A stretch of 16,643 nt of DNA from the NCBI GenBank assembly GCA_011371465.1, contig DRQL01000249.1, positions 1 through 16,643 on the forward strand. The letters are read 5' to 3'. Below are positions 6,812 through 12,901 of the stretch, one piece after another. Origin of the DNA: Gammaproteobacteria bacterium. Lineage in GTDB: Bacteria; Pseudomonadota; Gammaproteobacteria; DSM-19610. A model generated the notes under the pieces. It did no database searches. It was given only the letters and a program-made list of their open reading frames with translations, and had not been told where the DNA came from. A program made the position numbers and the translations under genes. Numbering within the stretch: position 1 is the first letter of the stretch; the number at the start of each line of letters is the position of its first letter.

Positions 6812-7683
6812 GAAACCGCCAGCAGGTCCTGCATCCGCACACCCATATCCGCCGGCGAGCGCACCACGGCCACGCCGGCCTGTTCCAGTGCTGCAAACTT
6901 GGCGTCAGCGGTGCCCTTGCCGCCGCTGATGATTGCGCCGGCGTGGCCCATGCGCTTGCCTGGCGGCGCCGTCACCCCGGCAATGTAGGCCACCACCGGT
7001 TTTTGCATGTGTGCCTGGATGAATTCGGCCGCTTCCTCCTCGGCGCTGCCACCGATCTCGCCCACCATAATGACCCCCTCGGTATCCGGGTCGCGTTCGA
7101 AGCGCTCCAGGCAGTCAATAAATTCCAGCCCGTGAATCGGGTCACCGCCGATACCCACACAGGTGCTCTGGCCGAGACCGGCCAGCGTGGTCTGGTACAC
7201 CGCCTCGTAGGTCAGGGTGCCGGAACGCGAGACAATACCGATACGACCGGGCCGGTGGATAGCGCCGGGCATGATACCGATCTTGCAGGCGCCCGGCGTG
7301 ATAATGCCCGGACAGTTGGGCCCGATCAGCCTGGACTCACTGCCGGACAGCACATTTTTCACTTTCAGCATGTCCAGCACCGGGATGCCTTCCGTGATGC
7401 AGACAATCACCCCGATACCGGCATCGGCAGCTTCCAGGATGGCGTCGGCCGCAAAGGCCGCGGGCACGTAGATCATGGTGGCATTGGCCCCGGTTTCCTC
7501 CACCGCGTCCTGCACGGTATTGAACACCGGCAGGTCCAGGTGGGTCTGCCCACCCTTGCCGGGCGTGACGCCCCCCACCATCTGCGTACCATAGGCCAGG
7601 GCCTGTTCCGAATGGAAGGTCCCCTGCTTGCCGGTAAATCCCTGGCAAATGACTTTGGTATGGCTGTCGACCAGTATGCTCAT
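6808..7683 (-). CDS. sucD: Succinyl-CoA synthetase alpha subunit
   Basis: 291 residues. With SucC it makes succinate and ATP (or GTP) from succinyl-CoA in the TCA cycle. The CoA-binding Rossmann region starts the protein (GFTGKQGTFHSEQALAYGT, about 16-34), SRLIGPNCPGIITPG lies in the middle, and the phosphorylated histidine is His247 in GKRMGHAGAIISGGKGTA. Length and motifs match E. coli SucD (289 residues) throughout. The ATG at 7683 has AGG five bases upstream. Its stop overlaps the nadE start by 4 bp, indicating coupling. It lies 299 bp after sucC, an unusually long gap filled with repeats. sucCD is not joined to sucAB here. Confidence 0.97.
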   Translation of the reverse strand: MSILVDSHTKVICQGFTGKQGTFHSEQALAYGTQMVGGVTPGKGGQTHLDLPVFNTVQDAVEETGANATMIYVPAAFAADAILEAADAGIGVIVCITEGIPVLDMLKVKNVLSGSESRLIGPNCPGIITPGACKIGIMPGAIHRPGRIGIVSRSGTLTYEAVYQTTLAGLGQSTCVGIGGDPIHGLEFIDCLERFERDPDTEGVIMVGEIGGSAEEEAAEFIQAHMQKPVVAYIAGVTAPPGKRMGHAGAIISGGKGTADAKFAALEQAGVAVVRSPADMGVRMQDLLAVS

Positions 7684-7732
7684 GGAACCTGTCTCATTCG
7701 TTTCTCCACGCCCTGCTATTCCGGGTTACCTG

Positions 7733-7808
7733 TAGGTCGGGTTAGCCCGAAGGGCGTAACCCGACATTGTTAATCTGTTTGTCGGATTACGCTGCACTAA
7801 TCCGACCT
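7733..7808. repeat. REP-like hairpin pair in the sucC-sucD gap
   Basis: Two palindromes face each other. The first has arms GTCGGGTTA (7736-7744) and TAACCCGAC (7757-7765) with an inner GCCC/GGGC stem. The second has arms GTCGGATTA (7781-7789) and TAATCCGAC (7798-7806). Outer sequences GTAGGTCGG and CCGACCT are also inverted. The GTAGGTCGGRTTAG...CGTAAYCCGACA pattern is a common dispersed repeat type in proteobacteria (from general knowledge). It differs from both other repeat families in this window. Confidence 0.85.
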
Positions 7809-7814
7809 GCCTCA

Positions 7815-7981
7815 GGAACCTCTGATTAATTCGTCATGCCGGCGAAAGCCGGTATCCATCCCATTGAAACCTCTGGATGACTCGCTTCGCTCGCCCTTCG
7901 GGCCGCCTGTGGCGTTCAACGCGCAAGCGCTTTTGTCTGGCATACGCCAGAATGACGGGAAACGAATTAATCAGAGGTTCC
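7815..7981. mobile_element. MITE-like element, intact copy B, at the sucC stop codon
   Basis: The terminal inverted repeats are perfect over 20 bp: GGAACCTCTGATTAATTCGT at 7815-7834 and its reverse complement at 7962-7981. Inside each end lies a second inverted pair (CGTCATGCCGGCG at 7832 on the left, and its degenerate counterpart CGCCAGAATGACG on the right). The element is flanked by CTCA on both sides (7811-7814 and 7982-7985); because bases are shared with the ends, the duplication could also be read as CCTCAG with the ends starting one base further in. At 167 bp it cannot encode a transposase. It shares 101 of 107 bp with copy A. The left outer TIR of copy A is decayed, so B appears the younger insertion. 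The source transposon cannot be identified here. Confidence 0.85.
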
Positions 7982-7982
7982 C

Positions 7983-9155
7983 TCAGGCTTTTGTCTCGCC
8001 GGCCGCCTGCACGACTTTTTCGGCTGCATCGGTAAGCCCTTCCGCGGCGATGATGCTCAGCCCGGACTCCGCCAGCAGCGCCTTGCCCTGGTCGACATTT
8101 GTGCCCTCCAGGCGCACCACCACCGGCAGGTCGACGCCCACTTCCTGCACGGCCTGGATAATGCCCTCGGCAATCAGGTCACAGCGTACAATACCACCGA
8201 ATATATTGACCAGGATGGCGCGCACCTTGTCGTCCGACAGGATCAGCTTGAACGCCTCCGCAACCCGGTCCGCGGTTGCGCCACCGCCCACGTCGAGAAA
8301 GTTGGCCGGCTCACCGCCATGCAGCTTGATCAGGTCCATGGTCGCCATGGCCAGTCCGGCACCGTTCACCATGCAGGCAATGTCACCGTCCAGGGTAATG
8401 TAGTTCAGCCCGTGTTCGCCGGCGCTGCGCTCTTTTTCATCTTCCTGGCTCGGGTCGCGCAGTTCGCCGAGGTCCGGGTGGCGGTACAGGGCGTTGTCAT
8501 CGATATCCAGCTTGGCGTCCAGGGCCAGCAGCTCTCCGGCTGCCATGACCACCAGCGGATTGATCTCGACCAGGCTGGCGTCCTGTTGCTCGAACAACCG
8601 GTACAGGCCGGTCAGCAGGCGGGTAAAGGCTCGCACCTGGTCGCCGCCAAGCCCCAGCCCGAAGGCCAGGTTGCGGCACTGGTAGGCCTGCAGGCCGACC
8701 GCAGGATGAACCGCTTCGGTCAGGATGGCACCCGGGTCACGCTCGGCAACCGCTTCGATATCCATGCCGCCGGACGCCGAAGCCATGATCATGATCCGCT
8801 CACGGCTGCGATCCACCAGCAGGCCCAGGTACAGCTCCCGGTCGATCGCTACCGTTGCCTCGACCAGCAGCCGGTGGATGGGCAGGCCGGGGCTGCCGGT
8901 CTGCCTGGTCACCAGCTGTGACCCCAGCAGTCCATCGGCCGTCTTTTCGACGGCATCGACACTGTCGACCAGCTGCACGCCACCCGCCTTGCCGCGCCCG
9001 CCGGCGTGCACCTGCGCCTTGACCACCCAGCGTTCACCGCCCAGTGACTTTGCCGCTGCCGCGGCATCCTGCCGGGATTCGACCATACGACCCTCTGGAA
9101 CCGGGATCCCGTACTGTGAAAACAGCTGTTTGGCTTGATACTCGTGGAGGTGCAT
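7983..9155 (-). CDS. sucC: Succinyl-CoA synthetase beta subunit
   Basis: 390 residues (E. coli SucC has 388). It starts with the family-typical MHLHEYQAKQLFSQYG at 9155. An ATP-grasp nucleotide-binding segment KAQVHAGGRGKAGGV lies at 46-60 and the C-terminal domain carries NFLDVGGGATADRV and VNIFGGIVRCDLIAEGI, which contacts SucD. The open frame extends 127 codons further upstream, but that part has no SucC homology and lies in the divergent intergenic region, so it is excluded. The ribosome site is weak (GGA about 9 nt upstream). The stop codon TGA (7983-7985) sits in the target-site duplication of the MITE-like element, so the insertion landed exactly at the end of the gene without changing the protein. 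It is divergent from the PP0621-like gene. Confidence 0.96.
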   Translation of the reverse strand: MHLHEYQAKQLFSQYGIPVPEGRMVESRQDAAAAAKSLGGERWVVKAQVHAGGRGKAGGVQLVDSVDAVEKTADGLLGSQLVTRQTGSPGLPIHRLLVEATVAIDRELYLGLLVDRSRERIMIMASASGGMDIEAVAERDPGAILTEAVHPAVGLQAYQCRNLAFGLGLGGDQVRAFTRLLTGLYRLFEQQDASLVEINPLVVMAAGELLALDAKLDIDDNALYRHPDLGELRDPSQEDEKERSAGEHGLNYITLDGDIACMVNGAGLAMATMDLIKLHGGEPANFLDVGGGATADRVAEAFKLILSDDKVRAILVNIFGGIVRCDLIAEGIIQAVQEVGVDLPVVVRLEGTNVDQGKALLAESGLSIIAAEGLTDAAEKVVQAAGETKA

Positions 9156-9332
9156 GCGTCTGTCCGTGGCTGGAAAGCCTGTATTCTCCAGAATAAACGG
9201 GGTCAGAGTAAAGCCGCAATCCGCATTCGCCGGTAAACAGCCGCCGCCACCGACGCAGAGCACGACGCAAAACCGCGCCATCCGGCTCTGAACCGGCAGG
9301 ACGCAAGACCGCAACTTCGGTACACTAGCCGA
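9156..9332. promoter_or_regulatory. Divergent intergenic region, sucC / PP0621-like gene
   Basis: 177 bp that must hold the promoters of the sucC unit and of the rightward unit. Visible items are a small palindrome ATTCTCCAGAAT (9183-9194), the repeat-associated tag GGGGTCAGAGTAAA (9199-9212), and TACACT at 9321-9326, which resembles a -10 box for the rightward gene. I found no convincing -35/-10 pair for sucC. Confidence 0.4.
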
Positions 9333-9554
9333 ATGTTCGGCATCCGCGTACTCATCTACCTGATCGGTATTGGACTGGTTATCTGGATTCTCGTGCGCCT
9401 GGCAAAAAGCCCTCGCGTAGAACAGAAGACCCGCGCAAAAGTGGATGACATGGTGCGCTGCGCCCGTTGCGGAACCTTTATACCCCGCAATGAAGCCCTG
9501 CAGGAGGGGGATCGCTATTACTGTTGCAGCCGGCACCGCAACGAAGATCGCTAG
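9333..9554 (+). CDS. Small membrane-anchored zinc-ribbon-like protein, PP0621 family
   Basis: 73 residues. Residues 1-23 (MFGIRVLIYLIGIGLVIWILVRL) form one membrane helix; the C-terminal half carries VRCARCGTFIPRNEALQEGDRYYCCSRHRNE, a CxxC plus C-x-x-H pair likely to bind one zinc. This layout matches the uncharacterised 'PP0621 family' that accompanies pilS in pseudomonads. No function is known. The ATG at 9333 has no purine-rich ribosome site and lies only 6 bp after a TACACT box, which raises the possibility of leaderless translation. The stop is 4 bp before the pilS ATG, so the two genes are almost certainly cotranscribed, suggesting a role near the pilus sensor or the envelope. Confidence 0.82.
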   Translation: MFGIRVLIYLIGIGLVIWILVRLAKSPRVEQKTRAKVDDMVRCARCGTFIPRNEALQEGDRYYCCSRHRNEDR

Positions 9555-9558
9555 CCTG

Positions 9559-11133
9559 ATGCCCGGGACCGCTTACCCCGTAGCCTGGCAACCGTTACGG
9601 ATACTGACGTTCTACCGGCTCATCCTCGCCGGGCTGCTGGCCACGGTCTACTACCTGGTACCGGACAGCAACCCGTTCAACGTCCAGAACCACAGCCTGT
9701 TCAGCACCACCCTGAACAGCTACCTGCTGTTCAGCCTGGCCGCCGGCTTCAGTACCCGCCTGCGCTGGCCGGGATACACCTTCCAGGCACTGGCACAGGT
9801 GCTGGCCGACATCGCCGCCATTGCCCTGCTGATGCACGCAACCGGCGGCGTCACCAGCGCACTGGCCGTGTTACTGGTCATCGCCATCGCCGCCGGCGCC
9901 CTGGTGCTGCCGGGACGCCTGGCCTTTCTGTTTGCCGCCGTCGGCACCCTGACCCTGCTGTTCGAGACCGGGCTGGCCAGCCTGGCGGAAGTCGAAAGCG
10001 GCGCCGGCGATATCACCCGTGCCGGCCTGCTGGGCCTGGTGCTGTTTGCCGCCGCCGCGCTGGCCAACGTGCTGGCGGTACGCGCGCGGGACAGTGAAGA
10101 GCTTGCCCAGCGGCGCGGCATCGACCTCGCCAACCTGCAACAGCTGAACCAGTATATCATCAGGCAGCTGCAGTCCGGCCTGCTGGTGGTGGACCCGGAC
10201 AACCGGATCCGGCTGGCCAACGCGACGGCGGCAACCCTGCTGGGACCCGAGGCACGAGACGGCGCGCGCCTGGATCAGGTCGCGCCGCAACTGGCTGCGC
10301 AACTCGGTCTGTGGAAAAAAGACCGCCAGTGGCAAGCGGAGGCCCTGCAGTCCCCGGGCGCCGGCACTACCCTGCTGCCGCGTTTCGGTGAACTGAAAAC
10401 CGCGCAGGGCAATGGTGCGCTTATCCTGCTGGACGACAGCGCCCGGATGGCACAGCAAACACAGCAGGTCAAACTGGCCTCCCTGGGCCGGTTGACCGCC
10501 AGTATTGCACACGAAATACGCAACCCGCTGGGCGCTATCAGCCACGCGGCGCAACTGCTGGAAGAATCCGAACATCTCTCCAGCGCCGACAAGCGCCTGA
10601 CCGAGATCATCGGCACCCATACCCGGCGCGTCAACACGGTCATCGAGAATGTGCTGCAACTGTCACGGCGTTCCGCCAGCCACCCGCAGGACCTGGACCT
10701 GGCCGACTGGCTGAAGGCGTTTCGGGAGGAATTCCTGCAGGTGGAGAACATACCCGAAGACCAGCTGCAACTGGCCCTGGGTGCACAGGACCTGACCGTG
10801 CACGCCGATCCCAACCACCTGCACCAGGTGTTGCTCAACCTGTGCCAGAACGGCTTGCGGCACGCGGGCGACCACCCGCAGCTGCTGATCGAGTGCCACA
10901 GGGAACCCAGTGGCGCTGTGCAACTGGATGTCACCGACAACGGTCCGGGCATCGATCCCCGGACTGCCGAGCAGATCTTCGAGCCGTTTTTTACCACGGC
11001 GGCATCGGGTACCGGGCTGGGCCTGTACATCGCCCGCGAGCTCTGCGAAATCAACCAGGCACGCCTCGGTTACCGGCCCGGCGACAGCGGCGGCAGTTGC
11101 TTCAGTATCCACTTTGCGGCCCAGGGCGCCTAA
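9559..11133 (+). CDS. pilS: Type IV pilus sensor histidine kinase
   Basis: 524 residues. Six hydrophobic segments span about 10-185, typical of PilS, which in Pseudomonas senses pilin in the membrane. A PAS-like region follows (about 195-260, QLQSGLLVVDPDNRIRLANATAATLLG). The HisKA H-box is SIAHEIRNPLGAISHAAQLL with phospho-accepting His318. The ATPase domain has an N-box (LLNLCQNGLRHA, near 424-435), G1 (DNGPGID, from about 460), F-box (FEPFFTTAASGTGLGLYIA). All catalytic motifs are intact. The ATG at 9559 is 4 bp after the upstream stop and starts just before the first helix; the open frame extends 38 codons further upstream but only inside the preceding gene. It would phosphorylate the neighbouring PilR. 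Confidence 0.95.
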   Translation: MPGTAYPVAWQPLRILTFYRLILAGLLATVYYLVPDSNPFNVQNHSLFSTTLNSYLLFSLAAGFSTRLRWPGYTFQALAQVLADIAAIALLMHATGGVTSALAVLLVIAIAAGALVLPGRLAFLFAAVGTLTLLFETGLASLAEVESGAGDITRAGLLGLVLFAAAALANVLAVRARDSEELAQRRGIDLANLQQLNQYIIRQLQSGLLVVDPDNRIRLANATAATLLGPEARDGARLDQVAPQLAAQLGLWKKDRQWQAEALQSPGAGTTLLPRFGELKTAQGNGALILLDDSARMAQQTQQVKLASLGRLTASIAHEIRNPLGAISHAAQLLEESEHLSSADKRLTEIIGTHTRRVNTVIENVLQLSRRSASHPQDLDLADWLKAFREEFLQVENIPEDQLQLALGAQDLTVHADPNHLHQVLLNLCQNGLRHAGDHPQLLIECHREPSGAVQLDVTDNGPGIDPRTAEQIFEPFFTTAASGTGLGLYIARELCEINQARLGYRPGDSGGSCFSIHFAAQGA

Positions 11134-11188
11134 ACCCGGATCGCTTCCTGTAGAATGACGCCGCATTAAAGCGCAGGCCCGATAGCCC

Positions 11189-12541
11189 ATGAGCACACCA
11201 CTGGCACTGATTGTCGATGACGAACCCGATATCCGCGAGCTGCTGGAACTGACACTCGGGCGTATGGACATCGAGACCCGTTCCGCCGCCAACCTGACCG
11301 ACGCCCGGCGCCTGCTGGACGAAACCGGCTTTGACCTCTGCCTGACCGATATGCGCCTCCCCGACGGTGACGGCCTGGAACTGGTGGAATACATCCAGCA
11401 AAACAACCCGGACCTGCCGGTCGCGGTCGTCACCGCGCACGGCAACATGGAAACCGCGGTGCAGGCACTCAAGGCCGGGGCCTTCGATTTTGTCTCCAAG
11501 CCGATCGACCTGCACCTGCTGCGCAACCTGGTCAAGGGCGCGCTCAAACTCGGCAGCTTCCCGGCGCGTGACCGCCGCAGCCGCGATACCCTGCTGGGTG
11601 ACTCGGCCATCATGCAGACCATCCGTTCCACCATCGCCAAACTGGCGCGCAGCCAGGCGCCGGTCTATATCAGTGGCGAATCCGGCACCGGCAAGGAGCT
11701 GGTGGCACGCCTGATCCACGCCAAGGGACCGCGCAGCGACGCGGCGTTTGTACCGGTCAACTGCGGGGCCATTCCCGCGGAGCTCATGGAAAGCGAGTTC
11801 TTCGGCCATAAAAAAGGCAGTTTCACCGGCGCCGTTGCCGACAAGGAGGGCCTGTTCCAGGCCGCCGACGGCGGCACCCTGTTCCTGGACGAGGTCGCGG
11901 AACTGCCGCTGCACATGCAGGTCAAGCTGCTGCGCGTCATCCAGGAAAAAGCCGTGCGGCCGGTCGGCGAACAGAAGGAAATCCCGGTTGATGTGCGGGT
12001 ACTGTCCGCCACCCACAAAAACCTGTCGGCGCTGGTGGACTCCGGCGACTTCCGCCAGGACCTCTACTACCGCATCAACGTCATCGAACTGAAGGTGCCG
12101 AGCCTGCACCAGCGTCGCGAAGACATCCCGCAGCTGGCCGCGCACATCCTCGCGCGCCTGACCGCCGACCAGCCGGGTGCCGGGCCGACACTGGGGCAGG
12201 ACGCGCTGGAGGCACTGCAACGCCACGACTTTCCCGGCAATGTGCGCGAACTGGAAAACATCCTGGAGCGCGCCCTGACCCTGTGTGACGGACAGGAAAT
12301 CCAGCGCGGCGACCTGGCCCTGCCGGAAACCGCCGGCGACAACCGGCCGGACCAGCCCCCGGAGCAACTGCTGTCGCCGCCGGAGGGCGTACCCCTGGAG
12401 GAATACCTGGAAACCATCGAGCGCCAGGCGATACTCCATGCGCTGGAACAGACCGGGAACAACAAGACCGCTGCTGCTAAAGTGCTGGGTATCACCTTTC
12501 GCGCCATGCGCTACCGGTTGAAGAAACTGGGGCTGGAATAG
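11189..12541 (+). CDS. pilR: Sigma54-dependent response regulator of type IV pilin expression
   Basis: 450 residues in NtrC order. Receiver domain 1-120 with acidic pocket Asp10-Asp11, phospho-site Asp54 (LTDMRLPDGDG) and Lys104 (VSKPID). AAA+ domain about 138-370 with Walker A GESGTGKE (163-170), the sigma54-contact loop GSFTGA (210-215; Ser for the more common Ala, as I recall for PilR proteins), Walker B TLFLDE (230-235) and a CATH-like ATHKNLSALV sensor segment. A Fis-type helix-turn-helix ends the protein (NNKTAAAKVLGITFRAMRYRLKKLGLE). PilR activates the pilA promoter with RpoN. It is 55 bp after pilS with only a weak ribosome site (AGG about 12 nt upstream), but the start fits the first receiver strand exactly. 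The pilA region downstream carries matching sigma54 promoter candidates. Confidence 0.96.
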   Translation: MSTPLALIVDDEPDIRELLELTLGRMDIETRSAANLTDARRLLDETGFDLCLTDMRLPDGDGLELVEYIQQNNPDLPVAVVTAHGNMETAVQALKAGAFDFVSKPIDLHLLRNLVKGALKLGSFPARDRRSRDTLLGDSAIMQTIRSTIAKLARSQAPVYISGESGTGKELVARLIHAKGPRSDAAFVPVNCGAIPAELMESEFFGHKKGSFTGAVADKEGLFQAADGGTLFLDEVAELPLHMQVKLLRVIQEKAVRPVGEQKEIPVDVRVLSATHKNLSALVDSGDFRQDLYYRINVIELKVPSLHQRREDIPQLAAHILARLTADQPGAGPTLGQDALEALQRHDFPGNVRELENILERALTLCDGQEIQRGDLALPETAGDNRPDQPPEQLLSPPEGVPLEEYLETIERQAILHALEQTGNNKTAAAKVLGITFRAMRYRLKKLGLE

Positions 12542-12640
12542 CTGAAAAGTGACACTGCGCGTCACACGACTGGCCGAAAGCGTCAGTGTGCCGCCCCGGA
12601 TCACGGAAGATCACAAACCAGAGCCACGGAGGGCAACATC

Positions 12641-12658
12641 ATGAAACCACCACCATAA
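12641..12658 (+). other. Five-codon open frame MKPPP with strong ribosome site
   Basis: ATG-AAA-three CCA-TAA at 12641-12658 is preceded by GGAGGG (12628-12633), 7 bases before the ATG. It could be a minigene with a ribosome-stalling Pro-Pro-Pro end or simply chance or the remnant of a gene start. It lies upstream of the sigma54 promoter, so it would be read only from pilS/pilR transcripts. Confidence 0.25.
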
Positions 12659-12731
12659 AATCCCACCTCGTTGTTTTAAAAGCTGTTTAAGGAACTGCGT
12701 CGCAGTGCCGCCATAGTTTGCGCACGGTGTA

Positions 12732-12755
12732 TGGCAACTGGCATGCATGCTGCTT
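12732..12755 (+). promoter_or_regulatory. Two overlapping sigma54 (-24/-12) promoter candidates for pilA
   Basis: TGGCATGCATGCTGCTT (12739-12755) has GG-N10-GC spacing and matches the TGGCACG-N4-TTGCT consensus with mismatches at only two specified bases. A second element, TGGCAACTGGCATGCAT (12732-12748), also has GG-N10-GC spacing with three mismatches and is offset by 7 bp. Transcription would start near 12765 or 12758, giving a leader of about 137-144 nt before the pilA ATG. The presence of pilR directly upstream supports RpoN dependence. Confidence 0.7.
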
Positions 12756-12871
12756 GTAGAGAGTTAGCCGAACAACACGGTTCAGCCTGCCCGCGACACG
12801 GCGTCGTGACGCAGTGCTGCCGCGAGGCTTCTGATCCACAACGCTATTGATGCCCTCGTGGCATTTGACAC

Positions 12872-12883
12872 AACGTTAACGTT
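12872..12883. repeat. 12-bp perfect palindrome before the pilA ribosome site
   Basis: AACGTTAACGTT is its own reverse complement and ends about 3 bases before the AAAGAGGA ribosome-binding stretch of pilA. It could be a protein-binding site or a weak RNA dimerisation/hairpin element in the leader. Confidence 0.6.
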
Positions 12884-12901
12884 TTGAAAGAGGATTTACT
12901 C

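Larger units (their letters stand above)
12542..12901 (+). promoter_or_regulatory. pilA upstream regulatory region
   Basis: 360 bp between pilR and pilA. Visible items, in order: GTGAC-N7-GTCAC (12549-12565), which includes GTGTC/GACAC words like those described for PilR sites; a 5-codon open frame (12641-12658); an A+T-rich patch near 12656-12693 in otherwise G+C-rich DNA, suited to DNA bending, although I found no clear IHF consensus; overlapping sigma54 candidates (12732-12755); and a leader of roughly 140 nt with a 12-bp palindrome just before the ribosome site. The layout, upstream activator region plus bending patch plus -24/-12, is what a PilR/RpoN promoter needs. Confidence 0.65.

Noticed and set aside
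9156..9536. N-terminal extension of sucC by 127 codons
   Set aside because: SucC homology begins exactly at MHLHEYQAKQ; the extension covers the intergenic region and the antisense of the PP0621-like gene.
11134..11188. TAGAAT at 11151-11156 as a separate pilR promoter
   Set aside because: No -35 element at the right distance; pilR is more simply read with pilS.
11102..12604. Minus-strand open frame of 500 codons
   Set aside because: Antisense to pilR over its whole length; low-complexity Gln/Val/Arg composition and no recognisable motif.
12856..12872. TGGCATTTGACACAACG as a sigma54 site, or TTGACA within it as a -35 box, for pilA
   Set aside because: It lacks the GC at the -12 position, and no -10 box lies 16-18 bp after TTGACA; the elements at 12732-12755 fit far better.
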